Assembly: GCA_015657535.1 (NCBI GenBank)
Contig: JADHZB010001665.1
Location: 25,054 to 89,053 of the forward strand
Direction of reading: 5' to 3'
From: Nephromyces sp. MM_2019
Lineage: Eukaryota; Apicomplexa; Aconoidasida; Nephromycida
DNA length: 64,000 bases
Shown: positions 35,662 through 48,593 of the stretch, one piece after another
Layout: each line of letters begins with the position of its first letter
Numbering within the stretch: position 1 is the first letter of the stretch
Position numbers and translations under genes: made by a program
Notes under the pieces: generated by a model
Database searches by the model: none
Seen by the model: the letters and a program-made list of their open reading frames with translations, nothing else
What the model was told of the DNA's origin: nothing

Positions 35662-38600
35662 CTAATTAATTGATAAGTTTGGAGATATAATACACGGTAT
35701 GACAATCATTGAACACTCATCAGCAGATGCCCTGGTGTCACGAAGATCTACAATTTTAGCGCCATCATTTTGAGCGAGTAGGGCATTTAATTCTTCACCA
35801 AACTCTATCCTGACGATTGGGAGGGAAGAATTTTCTTTTTTGGTGGGCGTAGCATGAATCTCTGCGGTATTCTCGCTACTTGTATCACTTAACAAGGAGA
35901 GCAACGTAGATTCTTTCCAATCACCCGAAAGGCCTAGTAAAGGGCTTAAATGACCTTCAAAAAATGCGTGAGGGATGGTTTTTGTTGCTTTCGCAGAAGC
36001 AAAGCTGCATTGAACGCTGGAGGAAGCAGACTCCGCTTCGATGATGAAACTATCGGATGAGTTTATCTTTTGCCGTCTCTCTAGAGAATCCTGAAACAGC
36101 AAAAGAAAAAAAGGTTTCTGCCAAAAAAAAAGTAATGGCCTCGAAGGAGTCTCTAGAAGTCAAAATCTAGAGAATTTGAAGTAGACTATTAGTAAGGAGC
36201 GAACTGTAGGGCTTTGAAAGGAGATTTGCTTCAAAAGTTGCCATAAAGTGCAAAAAACCTAGAAAAGTAAAGATTTTAACACACTAGTAAGAGACGAGCA
36301 AATCTAAAGTTCAGATCCTACAGAAGCAGCGGCAGAAACCACCTAACTGGCTGTTTAAGCCAGTGAGTTTCATTATATGTAAGTTAAACATGTACTGTGC
36401 GTGTGAGTGTGTGTGCATGTGTGTCTGCGTGTGAGTGTGTGTGTGAGTGCGGGAGAACACAACGTAAAGTGGCCAATTGCGAAGAGTAGAGAAGCCACAT
36501 CTATATAACCAGAATACTGTAAACTAACGAATGCATGTGATATCGAACACACCAAATTCACGAAGGCACACCGGCGAGCACTAAAATAACTTATTCCTTC
36601 ACAGGATTCCTTCATATGAGCAATAAGGCTTAAAGCAGATATTTTCGAACAGTTATATATGCACTCGTCGAAAGCACAAAATACAAAGAATATTTTGAGA
36701 CAAAAAAACAAACCGCTATTTGCACGCAAAAAATCCTCCAAAAACTTCAAACTGTTATTCACACAAAACTTCCAGAACTTAATATACGCCACCGGAGCTT
36801 AAACTTGACACATAACATACCATATTGGAAAGAATCAACACACACGACCTGATTGAATCACGCTAATCCACTCAAAAAATCAACTCAAACACACTAAGAA
36901 ACGAGCAAATTGATAAACTATTTCAGCTATACCTGACTTTGCAGCCATTCATCACCCATAGAGGTCTCAGAGGACTTCTTTTCCACAGCGGTGAATTGTT
37001 CAAATTTAGGCACAATACTTTCATAGGTATCGTTCACGCAGCATTGACTAGAGAGTCCAGCTATCTCCCAAGACTTTTCAGAAACGCTACTCACACACTC
37101 CAATTTGCCATTCACGCAACACCCACTAGAAAGCTCAGCAATCTCCCAGGACTTCTGACAGATGTCACGTACACACTCTAATCCTTCTGGAACCCTCTCT
37201 CCAAAGAAATAGCCTCCACAACTATACATCGATTCTTTCTGATCTTGCTCCAACCCTCCAAAGAGCGAACCTAGATTTATACTCTGCTCTAAACAAGGAT
37301 GTGATGAATCCGTTGAACAAGCCGGTGAGACAGGAGAAGTGAAGGAGCCAATGGTCGTATCATCCTCGTAGGAGAGAGAATCTATCCCAACCCCCCCTTC
37401 TGCATGAAAATCTTTGGGGTCCCCTGAGGAATTCACATTTCTTCTGCTAGTAATGTCGACAAAAGATTCCAAAGAAGCCGACTCTATAGACGAAAGAAGG
37501 CGTTGTTCCTTCAAATTATAGCCCTGAGCTAGCTGCTTCAAAATGTCCAAAGCTACAACATTTGAGTCTGCCATATTCGTTTTATCTCCCAAAATAGCAT
37601 CTTCAATATCACCACACGGTCTAAATGGGGAAGTAGCTTGAACTGGTGTGAAAGGAGAAGATTTGCTACTTATTTCGCAATCTTCACTATCAGAGCAAGA
37701 ATTGTTCTCTCCAGTCTCAAAATAATCCAAACGCCTAAACTTTGTTAATCGTAACGGGGATTTCTCAGACAAATCAGAGAGTTGGCGCTGCCTATAATGA
37801 ATCTGCTCAGATCTCTCAGGAGACTCTAGAAATCGATGGGTGTAATTACTGAGGCTAGGTGAGTTTGCAGCAACACGCGAACACGAAAAGTAAGAAGAAT
37901 CAGGAGCTCTTTCGGGCAGCGAGAAATCATCCAAGGAATAGTTTGCAGCAACACGCGGAGATGAACAGTGAGAAGGAGGAGTTTTTTCGTGTAGCGAGAA
38001 GGTATCCACGAAGTAGCTTGTATCAGTCGTCAACCTAGGAGAATTGCCATGAAGATTAGAAGAATTCGTAGAAACGCAATCTTCAAGAAACGAATCCTCG
38101 AATAAAGCATCATACTGTATATCTGAGGAGTGTGCAGCCGAAATAGCATTGCGAGTACTTTGAAATATGGGGCTCTCGGCAAACCCGTTTCGTGTGTCAG
38201 TGCTAGGCTGTAGCGAGTGTGATTTCTTCTGAGCTGAAGCGCGATATCTGTTCTTATTCTTCCTCCTTATCGGACTCCTTAGTGCGTTCCTGATTGAATA
38301 CTCTTTAGCTGAAACATCATCTAAATTGGACCCTTCTGAATCAAGCGAATTATCTCCCAGGATATCCATATCAGCAGAAGCTAAGGTAGACTCCAGAAAT
38401 TGGTGAAGTTTTTTTTTTTTAGAGAACACATAGTGGTGAAGTTTCTCCTTATTAGAGCGTGCTCCCTGACGAAGTTTCTGCTCACTCTTCCAATCAAATC
38501 CCTCATCGCCATTATGTAAATCTTCCTCCTCGCCAGAAGAACTGTTCAATTCACAACTTTTACCGCTAGTAACCAGAGAAGATTCTTTCATACGCATCGA

Positions 38601-41600
38601 GCTGCATTTACGCTCGGGAGTAGCTGTTTGGACTAAAGAAAGAGACTTCCCTACGCTGTGAGAATCTAGCATCGAATTCCTGGATTTACTGTCTTCTGAA
38701 GAAGAGTAGCTTCCATTGCAAATCTCAAAGCATTCATCATCATTTGCTTTCACCCCCTGTCTGTTCGTTATCACACACCTGCTGAGCCCCTCTGCATCTT
38801 TCGTGGTGCGTGCTTTGCAGGCTTCGAGTGAATCCTCCTTACTTAACACGCTAGCAAGCTCATCAGTTTCGCCATGGCCTTCATCTTGAGTACTGGAATT
38901 CAGCTGACCTGCTTTGCAATTTGTATTAAAACCCGTTTTTTCTAGCATTGATGCTGCATCTTTAGACGCAGCAGTGCATTCAGCTACCCCCAGCAACTCC
39001 AAACATGGGGAATCTGATAAACCTTTACCCCGAAATAACTTAGAATCCAGTGGATTTGATAGCGGGTAACCAGAAAGCCTACCAGTAGAGAGGTTGCTAT
39101 CTTCAGCAACACTTGTAGATTTCGCTACAGCATTATAGCAAGATTCAATGGGCCTGTACATCGCTTTCTCATGCAGATTCTTCAAAGGCTGGAAGCCTAT
39201 GTCTACAGGCTCCAACTCCACCCCATCTTCCCCGGAAGCTGGGGAAAAATTGAGCTCTACAGGAGTGCTTGCGGACAAGTTCTCACTACCACAGTAATGG
39301 CTAATCTTATCACCGCTCCTGGAACAGCCACGCTTATTATTAAATGGGTTAGAGATAGCTTGGCAAGACAGGGAGACATTCTTTTTCAAAGAGTCCAAAG
39401 AAGCATCATACATGGGATCTTCACTAGAAAGAAGTAGGCTCTCAGTGATTGAGCTTCCATGCGGCAGAAGCGATGCGCTGGTATCTTGTTTGATGCACAC
39501 AGAAGACTGCGGTGGATTAGCATATTGTATGCTCATATTTTCAGCACGCTTCTTCTTACCAAACGGTTTATTGCGCCTCACAGCACACTCATCTCCTTTT
39601 CTGGGGACATTTAAAACCCCCGAAAAGAACTCTGCCTTGTGTGTCAATGAGGAGCTGTAAAACTTGCTATCTACACCTCCAGCCAGGCTGCTACTGGTTT
39701 TGCCACAGCCTTTTGAAGTCTTTTGATAACTTGAGAATGTAGGCTTAGACCTATGCAGATTTCCACAACTACCAGATATGGGGGCTTCAATAGTACCCCC
39801 AACTGCTTGGCTACTTCTATTATCTGAGAAGGTCTTCTCTGATCTTAACACTCCACCATCTAAATCCCGTGGAAGAGATCCCGTGATATCCAAGATTTCA
39901 CTGAGGAAAGCGGGACTTTCATCAGACTTTCTAAGTTTTTGAGTAATTTTCGCTAGTTTTCGCTCCTGAATCAGTCTAGACTTCTCGGTAGCCTTCCTTG
40001 TATCTCTGTTTGCTTGGGCTAAACTGTCAGCATGAACTATAGGAAATGCTCGCAGTCTGTCTACAACTTTCTCATTGATGGTATCCGTTACCTCGGAATT
40101 CTTGATTAACAAATCCTCTGGAACAGCTCCAACATCTTCATTCTTAGGGCTGCCTAAATCATCAAATACACATCCGGAAAGAATCTCATCTTCCGCCGAG
40201 ATGATCATCTTTGGGCTCAAAGACTCCGTGCTATTAGCTTTTCCGACGCAGCGGGTCGTCTCGAAGGCTACGGAGCTAGGCTTCACCTCATCTGCTAAGT
40301 TACACTCGCTGGAGCGACGGTTATAGAGAGAAACACAAGCAGAAAGTTCAGAGTTGGCCCTTTGACTTTTGAAGAACTTTTTTTTCTTCTTTTTTTTTTT
40401 GGAGAGTTTCGAGGGACTGAGTCTCTTTACAGCTTCACGGTGAGGACCAGTCAACCTGTGCGTGCGGACAGAACCCCCTTCTACCCCTGGAATACCAAGC
40501 GAAACACCATCAATCACAGGGTAGGAAACAGAAATCGCTCTACGGGGCTGCCTTAATCCTCTATTTTCCACTCTAGCTTTGCTAGGGTAGCAAAGGGAAG
40601 CTCTTTTTTTGCCTTCACCGTGGGTAAATCCAGCGCCAGAAGGAGGAAAGCTACTATTGAGTTCAACGGTAGGATGAAGATAAGAAAGATTTCGATTATC
40701 ATCAGCAACAGGCAGGCAGTAAGCTTTATCAACCCCGCTTTCAACAGCACTAAGATCATGCTCTCCACAGCTCGCACTCAAAGTGTCACTGGCGCCGGAA
40801 TCAGCAACAGAGTCTCCTAAGTGAAATTCCCTAGCCTCACCAATTGAGTGAAGGAAAATTTCGAGGTCTACTGGGGCAAAGAGTGAACTTGCATCATCAT
40901 CCACTCGATATACCTTCTCGGGAACGCCCTGCACACACGCTGCCCTCTCGTTATTAGCGATGCTCTCGCTAGCTATGCTGTTTGTCCCCTCTATAGATTG
41001 CACAGAAAGACTCTCAGTCTTTGTAGAGCAAGCGTCATCGCTGCTTTTCGAAACCTCTTTACACTTACGATGAGCCGAGAAGCAGGTTTTACTCACAGCT
41101 TCTGGGCTTGCATGCAGTCTCGAATCATCCCACACCTCCTGGCTCGAATCAGCAGGGCGATTAACCGGAGATTTCCTCCCACTACCCCCCACCTCTTGAG
41201 GAAGAACAGAGTCAAAAACTCCATCAACTTTCTTGGAATCGCAAGTATAATCCTCTTCAATCGAGGTAACAGTAACACGATCCCCCCCTGAAGCTTCCCT
41301 TTTTACTCTAGGAGATGTGGCATCCTCAACAGTATACTCTTGCTCAGAACGTGAAGAAGACGCCTTTCCTGGAGGTGGCTTTCCATAAGCTTCATGGATC
41401 TTCAAAGCGGTTTTCCAAAAGCCTGGAAAAACTCGATCAATTTTCCAAGCTAATGACCACAGATCCTTCACACTATAAAACGGAAGTCTACTTATTGAAG
41501 AAGGTGGATTGTAGCCCTTGAGAATATTCAGGCATTCATTTTGATGCTTATGATACTGTAACCGGATAACATGAAGAAACGCTTTCCTTCCTTGCTGGCC

Positions 41601-41807
41601 TAGCTGTAAATCAAAACCAGGAAACCAAGTTGGAATGTCTTCACTCATCCTAGTAAAGGATACAACACTCTCATCTTCAAGATGTTGATCCAGTTTTGCA
41701 CTTTGCTCAGAAAATCGATCGTAGTGCTCCATTACTTCCCCTATTGCAGTGGATAATGAATGGCTACTGACATGCTTCAATCGAGCTGCTATACTACCTG
41801 GAAGCAT
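35662..41807 (-). CDS. Giant Ser-rich disordered protein, 1767 aa, two exons
   Basis: Exon 1 is 36933-41807 (ATG at 41807, preceded in frame by TAG) and exon 2 is 35662-36090 (TAA), joined in phase 0 across an 842-nt intron (CAG|GTATAG donor, TGTTTCAG acceptor). Only the first 150 residues look folded: Trp- and aromatic-rich, with IPTWFPGFDLQLGQQGRKAF and KDLWSLAWKIDRVFPGFW. The rest is low-complexity, rich in Ser, Asn, Glu and Lys with many SP and SxxE sites, and has a run of eight Lys (about residue 470). Short internal duplications occur: SPRVAAN-type units near residues 1260-1300 and two 26-residue units sharing KSWEIA(E/G)LSS and CCVN near 1550-1610. No signal peptide, membrane segment or known domain is visible. 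A nuclear or cytoskeletal scaffold is possible, but this is only inference. An exon this long is unlike every other gene here. An extra 5' exon cannot be excluded, as an AG lies just inside the ATG. Confidence 0.9.
36388..36453. repeat. TG-rich microsatellite
   Basis: Imperfect (TG)n with GTGAGTGTGTG units lies within the intron of the giant-protein gene, with TG on the plus strand. Confidence 0.7.
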
Positions 41808-43951
41808 ACCTTCAAGAGACTACTGGCCACTGATGAATTCGGGATGCAGAGAAACCAAAGGTCTCAGATGGGGGGGGAGGGGTCGTGGTTGTGTGTGTTA
41901 TCAATATTCCCTTAACAAGTTAGATACAGGGGTGGAACTGCTCATAAATTTATCGAACTTGCTGCTATTCTTTCATCCCATCACAAAACACAACAGTCTA
42001 GGAAAAAGAGAGGTGCTTAGATTCATTTGTTGGAGCCACGTACTGAATTATTTACCCATGAAACCGTTTCAGAGACTCCTTAATCGGAAATATGGCCATA
42101 CATACACACCGTTTAGCCATAAACTGGGGTTAAAATAAACAAATCCCAATAGAAAATACATCGAAAAGATGAAATATTGATATAGGCAGCACAAAAAATA
42201 GTCGTACCCAAGTTACACACACACAACAGATGATATAGGCAATAGCAACACGCCTATCCAACACACACATTAAAAGATATCAATAAAACGGAAAATGCTT
42301 TATAAGCAAAGCGCAATATGAAAGGTTTTACGCACTTTATCAATTTCTTATAGCAGCTACGGGGGAGATTAATTTACAGAAAAGCATAGAAAACGGATGA
42401 ATTTCTCACTTTTTTGGAAACATTTCTCAGCTCACGATTAGAGAGCTACGATGCTTATAGTGAGAATCTCAATATATACATATATATATATATATTCACT
42501 TCCTCTAAATTATTTATATGTCTATGTACACCCCCTAAAAAGCACAAATTTTGCAAACTTCACAATTTCTATAAAAACCAGAGAACTGCCGCACACACAC
42601 ACTAGAATAAACTCTAGTAAAAATGACTTCTCACTGGTAACACAACTCAGCACATAAATCGAAATTAGACGAAAAAACTTGCCAGCAAAGATATAGGATA
42701 GTACGTTTAGCATAACCTAGTAGCTGACTCAAGAGAAGAGCGTTTCCCTAGGTAATCACGATAATCAGCGATACAACGAAAGACGATGAACCTAAACGTA
42801 ATTGCCACTTCATAAAGCTAAGAGTGGCCAAGAAAATGGAAAAAAAGCAGCCTGCCCGCTCCTTTGCCTGTATAGTCCACTTCGTAAAATGGAAAAACTA
42901 CCGTTTAGGCATTATTCATCAGAAAAAAAAACGGTTGGAGAAGTCTGGCTGAAATTTTTCTTCACTCTAGCAATACACATGGACGTAAGCCAAATAATAT
43001 TAGAAACTGGTAAAGACTCTACATATATATGGAGAAGTAGCTAATTCCTGCAAAGCATACCGTAAGCACAAAACTTGCTTTTTTTTAAAAAGAGAATCGG
43101 CGCTGTAGTTACTATGAGCACACACAAGCATTATATTATCTAGATACCAAAATCATGTAATAACAAGCTTAGAGGCACCCAATTTAGATAAGTTTCTATA
43201 ACAAAATCCTAAGAAACTAGAAGAAATTAGCCATAAAAATGCCGAATAAGCAGCCTGCTAATAATAGCAGCTCTACGCCTGTGAAAGCAGTGCACAATAG
43301 TATCAACTCAAATCAAAGATGATGCTGCCGATATCTATGAATGCCTGCTACACATGGGAAAAAAAAGTATTATATTTTACGTCAAATAAGGTATAAACTC
43401 GGGAGTATCTCAAATACTAAGCACACAAGCCATGTATAGGTAAAGTACTTCAAAGCAGTCTATACGCAGGGTACACACGCATAATGCTTTTACAATCAGT
43501 TTAGGAATATCTTCATATAAACTTTAAAATGTTGAGGCACTTTTTTCCAAAGAAAAGCATGTAAATCGATAGGATACACAAATGTTGTGTGCGTGACACT
43601 CGACTACATGGAAGAACCCCCTATATTGCGATGCACAACTCAATTGATAGAATAAGCTAGAGAGGCAATGTGCTAACTGAAACACGAGAATTATACACAG
43701 TTCACCAAAATATTTTGAGTATTCATAGCTGCTCTGTGCGTAGCATACAATGATACAAGCAAAATCCTACACATAAGGCTCAATTACAGTAAGAATAAAT
43801 GAGCTATTTAACAACAGCGAAAGAGAGAAAGGGAAAAAGCAACACACATTTGTGTAGGCATCACAAGCCCCGCAGTGGCATAAATGCTTAAAATATAACA
43901 GCCTTTTCAGAATCATACACTATAAGGGAGCTGAACAAAAAGAGGTTTTAC
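41808..43951. other. Upstream region of the giant-protein gene
   Basis: The sequence is AT-rich with a pure (TA)n tract near 42476-42495. A minus-strand frame around 42720-42880 contains FLATLSFMKWQLRLGSS and may be an exon, but no splice pair fits. Near 43840-43880 a minus-strand stretch reads HLCHCGACDAYTN in the phase that would follow the 43952 exon; it is a weak candidate continuation. Confidence 0.35.
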
Positions 43952-44456
43952 GTAGTCTTCTTCAGGTTTCAAAATGCAGTACAGAAAATCGACAACCGCA
44001 GCAAAGATTGCTACTTCTATACCTTCGCGAGTATAGCACATACACACAAACGCACAAAAAACACACACAAACACACACACTGTATATTAGTTTTACAGAA
44101 TAACACGCACTTTAGGTGAAGAGAATCTCTATATAACCAGGTTTTAACTGAGGATAGGGCAAGTCTTGAAGAGCTATAAAACATTTTTTTTGGAAAAAAC
44201 ACTTTATATACCGCGATATCTATTGAAAAGCAGTGCAATTTTCACTGATGCTGCAATTTTGTCTCATCACAATTTGAGTGAAATCAACACATAACAAGCA
44301 GCGTTTTTCACACCTGACTTAAAACACGCAGAAAAAATATAGTTCATCATCACTAAGCCTACATCGAGCCACCCTACTTTCAGAAAAATACGCAAATAAA
44401 AAACATAGCAAACGAACAAAATTGCTTCCCATTCCACGAAGTAGCAATTCTATCGG
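43952..44456 (-). CDS. Unrecognised multi-exon gene, internal exons
   Basis: Three minus-strand exons join in agreeing phase 1: 44418-44456, 44138-44173 and 43952-44022. The product reads DRIATSWNGKQFSLQDLPYP then KPGIEVAIFAAVVDFLYCIL then KPEEDY, which is smooth and protein-like across both junctions. The last exon is the surest, an amphipathic or buried helix with a charged end. The first exon also reads well in another phase (PIELLLRGMGSNF), following a candidate LISEEDSA exon near 44490, so the upstream path is open. Neither start nor stop was located. Donors GTTCGT and GTTATA are weak. Confidence 0.4.
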
Positions 44457-45609
44457 CTATAAAATTCTCATACAGCAGAGTCTTCTTCAGAAATTAGCTA
44501 ATTCAAAACTTAAGCCTTTTGCTGTATTTTGAACCGAATGCACACATAAGCATATTATTAGCTTATAACAAACAAAACTATAAAGAATTTTCTTCTTGTA
44601 TCATATCATCCCCAAGAATCATGGAGAAGCTAAGTGAAAAAGTGGCTCAACTTCACACAGTGGTGGCATGAATCCATAGTTAGCAACAAAGACTGAAAAT
44701 TTCTTAATACTACAGAGATATATAAGCGAAAAAAAGGTATTTTGTATAGTGCCAAAAAAATTATAAGCATATCCTATTTGCCACACACCTACTTTACATG
44801 AACTGGTGCTACACCAAAGAAATGCATCGTGTGCACACACGCAAGAACCATTTTTTCAGAGCAAAAACAGAGGCAAAGTCGAAAAAAAAAAGAATGAAAA
44901 AGAAAAGGAAAAGCCGGAAATAAAATAGGAAAGTTTAAGTATTGCTACGATAAACAACACAAAATTTATTTTACAATTGCGCATCTCAGGCAATGTATTC
45001 TATACTACTACAAATTGCAAAGTACAATTGTATTGCTATCCCAGATGAAATTTCCTTTACAAGCAGGAAAGTAAACTGTTTTCCCTTAGACTTGAAATTA
45101 AGCTGAATGCACTTAGCAAAGCATCAGGATTTTTAGGGGTGAAAATATACTTTGATAGTATGTACGTGCGGATGTGCATATGTGTGTGTGCATATATAAC
45201 AAACTAATTGATCGCATCTCAAGTACAAGCCAGCGTCACGACAGCGTCACCATTTGAATTCATGCCGCAAAAACCTGAAAAAATGAAAGAGGGGGAGAAG
45301 CGGTAAAATTTTCACTTTATTAGCAGCAGAGGGGGGGTTTCATTAATTTCTCACTGCTTTGGTTTGTCATTTTTGAGAAATGCAATTAGCAGGGATTTCG
45401 CAGTAAAATTGTGACGCAGGAGATTACAGAGCTTTTGAGAGATTATATATGTTATATTTGCAGATTAGAGTGCTTTTTAGACGTTACACACTATCTTGGG
45501 AGGTTGCATGTAATACTTAGGAAAAACCTCATGCATATCAGCTAAATAGCACACACATTTTGGAAGAGACGAAGCCACCATCCTCATCCATATAATACGC
45601 TAGAGGTTT
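44457..45609. other. Between two minus-strand gene models
   Basis: A minus-strand frame near 44590-44640 reads FSMILGDDMIQEEN and could be an exon or a C-terminus. The rest is AT-rich, with a short CATATGTGTGTGTGCATATA tract near 45177 and no supported gene. Confidence 0.35.
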
Positions 45610-46626
45610 TCAATTAAACTTTGGCAGGTTCTTAAGAAAGAAAGTGCACTTGCAAGCCAGGAAGATCTACAAAACACCACTGCATCTTGCATGTAACACA
45701 CAAAAAAAAACTCATTCCGCATTTCATACAATAGCATCGCATAGCCTGAGGTTAATTTCCCTAGTTTTAAAAACTGAATTACCTGTGGGACAAGCTTATT
45801 TACTGATAAACTTGAAAAAATCACAGCTAGCAAGAGCATCGAAAAAAACATCAGATTGGCTTGCAAATGCGTATACAAATTCTCAAAAAACATAAGAGGA
45901 AATGCAAGCTAAAACCAGAGAACAAAAAACGAGCAGAAATAGCAAAACTTTGGCAGTACAAAACAAAATAAGAGGCAAAATTTATCCGCAAGCAGAGTAG
46001 CTAAACAATTAAGCAAACTAACCCTCAATACTTCACTGATTGAAATATAACGCTGCCCCAGCCTTGATAACAGCAGTTTCAGAGTTGTGAAAGTCATACC
46101 ACGGATCCTTCGTCAAAATACTTGTATACGCCTCTGCTTCAACCCTTTTAAGCGCGGTGAAACGTTTCCTAAAAGTGCTCTCACATCAACCATCAGAGCA
46201 GGAGGAAGAAAGTAGCCTTCACTGTGTAGCGACAGATCCGCTTCTCATTGAAAGCTTTCAAATGTAGCATAAATTATAACTGTTGTCCATGAGCTTTATT
46301 AATAAAAATAATAAAGATAGCTTCAAATGGTAGCTTATCTGCATTCGCAAAGGACATTGTAAAAAGTTAACTTTACACATCATATTATGGGGGGTTGGAT
46401 GAAAAATACCAAGTGAATAAACCAAGCACAAAACAGCTGAGGTTGATCACGCTTGCAAAGGTCATATCGGAAAAACTCTAGCGTGAAGAATCTTAATTTG
46501 AATGATAGCGTAAATCAGCGGGTTATAGTCTATTCTCAGACCAAAAAAAAAGATGGGAGTCGGATTATGAGGAGTTTCAAAGGAATACAAACTTCCTTGA
46601 GGTGACAAAGCGCTGCGATGAAACCC
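45610..46626 (-). CDS. Unrecognised multi-exon gene, 3' part
   Basis: Six exons join in consistent phase on the minus strand: 46589-46626, 46410-46491, 46223-46254, 46037-46168, 45783-45810 and 45610-45666 (TGA), giving about 122 aa. The product includes FFTLEFFRYDLCKRDQPQLF, MRSGSVATQKRFTALKRVEA, AYTSILTKDPWYDFHNSET, AVIKAGAALYFN and a Cys/Phe-rich tail (IFLACKCTFFLKNLPKF). The 132-nt exon is the most convincing: it is GC-richer than its surroundings and has no stop in one frame only. Introns are 55-226 nt. I recognise no family. An internal ATG at 46248 could be a start, but the upstream exons read on smoothly, so the true start is probably upstream of 46626. An exon near 46700 (YYLNLAKHLP) is a candidate but disagrees in phase. 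Confidence 0.5.
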
Positions 46627-47747
46627 CTAAATACGAAAAAAATAAAAAAAAACCAAGCCTGTTTTACGGCAAGTGTTTAGCTAAGTTAAGGTAATATTTT
46701 CTGCAAGTGATTTCTCCAGCGATCACTTCATTTTTCCGCAGTAATCATAGATGTATAAAACAATATGAAACAGCAGCAAGGAAACAGTAACTTAAAGTCC
46801 ATTATCTCAGGAACAGATGCACAGTGAAGAGTTCTTTAAAGAAAAGTCTACACCAATTGATAAAAAAAGATTCTGATTGATATAATAACCTACAGGTGCT
46901 TCAGCACCAAAACTGATTTCACGAAAATGTATAGGATTGTCAAGCATTTTATGAGAAACACTTACAATAACCAAGTTTTTACCTTTGCATTGGGTAAGCC
47001 TAATTGCATAAACTATAAATGCACCATATTATATCACAACACAGTTACCATAAAGAAAAAATTCTGAACGTTGTTGCACCCTATTGCACCACCAGGATAA
47101 AATATGCACACTAGAGACTGCCTATTATACTCTAAAAATATTAAATATAGAAGCATACTCTACTTAGGGGAACTGGTCCCAAGGCAATACCAGCACAACA
47201 TGCTAGCAGCAACATAAAAATTATCAGCAATAGAAGACTCTGTACTTATCAAGAGCAAAGCAATCATGCTATAATATATACTTCTTTTAAACAACACTTG
47301 TACCACAGTAAAGAAGCATATCATTCATCCTAAAAAGTCACGTTCTGCTACATGAAATACGCATGTATCTAACTCGAAATTGCATATACACTCCAGACAT
47401 TAATCTCACCGCAACATGCGAAAATCAATAGATACTAAAGTCAGGTCAAACACTGCCAATATTTTATCTAAAATGAAGCGATAAAAAAGTCCGCTATAGA
47501 TGTCGTTAGAGATCAACAAAACCAGCTCAGGATGCTCTTAAGACAGGGCGCCCTGCTGGCGAGCTAATACTTTCGCACACCCGGTACACATTATTGATCC
47601 CAAACACACACCATACCTTATGTATATAAACGTAATAACTGCCAAAATAAAATTTTACCCCCTTATGCCGAAATTTCTGCCGCACATTCCTACCAACTTT
47701 ACAACAAATGGGCAACCGTCCATACTGCAAAATCAGAATAAGCTTCA
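46627..47747. other. No supported gene
   Basis: Beyond the candidate exon near 46700 mentioned above, the sequence is AT-rich with no convincing exon on either strand. From about 47.5 kb the base composition rises in GC. Confidence 0.4.
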
Positions 47748-48593
47748 ATGCACACAAACCATCAAGGGGAAGAGAATACACAAACAATTGATCGACGTAG
47801 GCTTCACCATGAAGCTATCGGACAGCGTTCCGCCATCTACACTCCTCGCTATAAAGAGGGTTTGTGCTTGGATCGGAGAATGTTAAAGGCTATTAATGAC
47901 CTCAAAAAGTATAACTGCAACGCGCCAGACCACGCGGACGAGCACCTCAAGCATAAAACAGGAGGCAGCCGTATATCGAGCAATGATCGCCGCGCTGCTA
48001 AAGCGGTTAATCATCAGCGGCAGCAGTACCACTGCCTAACGTATCTCGAAATGTAGGGCAAAATCCTACGTGGTTGCGTGAGAGTTTCGCTTGGCGGCAA
48101 GCCCTACAATCCAGCACGAGATGCTTTTCAGGTGAAAGTCCGTTCCGGGAAACGGCTAACCATTACTTTTGATGCATGCTGTATGCACACCGCCAGAATA
48201 CCCCCAAAATGACGAGCTCACATTATGCACACGAAGCATAATGCGTCCAAATGCGATACCAGCACCGCGCTGCCGATGCACACGGAACCAACGACTGCGG
48301 GCGCAATTGTACGCGGAACCAACACTACCGCAAGTAAAATGCACACGGAACCAACTACAGTGCTTGTTCCAGTGAGCTATACTGGCTTTCCGCGTCATAT
48401 GTTGAGAGTTGTTGCAACTCTTGACGTCGCCGAAAGTATTAAGCTTACAATGGGGGCGGATGGCGTAAGTACTAACCCGCAGAAAACGCGGGGCTGTAGC
48501 CCTACAAATTTCGTTGATATATATACGCCCGCAAGCACATCATTCAAGTGTAGCAGCATGCATGCGATCCCGCAAGGCTCGCGGCGGGAATGA
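47748..48593 (+). pseudogene. Decayed reading frame in a GC-richer island
   Basis: One plus-strand frame stays open for about 280 codons except for two stops, at about 48054 and 48210. Random sequence of this composition should have far more. Readable parts are basic, for example NDLKKYNCNAPDHADEHLK, RVSLGGKPYNPARDAFQVKV, RSGKRLTITFDAC and HMLRVVATLDVAESIKLTMG. A short internal duplication repeats ATGCACACGGAACCAAC twice. No domain is recognised. The GC-rich codons differ from neighbouring genes, which suggests an old insertion (mobile element or transferred gene), but no terminal repeats were found. Confidence 0.4.

Noticed and set aside
36373..36792. A 139-codon minus-strand frame in the giant gene's intron
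   Set aside because: It has no splice support, its N-terminal half is hydrophobic AT-rich intron and it ends in a TG repeat (THTHTH). The flanking exons join cleanly without it.
36939..41521. Several plus-strand frames of 60-97 codons opposite the giant exon
   Set aside because: These are antisense shadows of the long minus-strand coding exon.
48070..48190. Possible AP2-type DNA-binding domain in RVSLGGKPYNPARDAFQV
   Set aside because: The spacing and aromatic residues of the AP2 fold are not there. It is kept only as a decayed frame.
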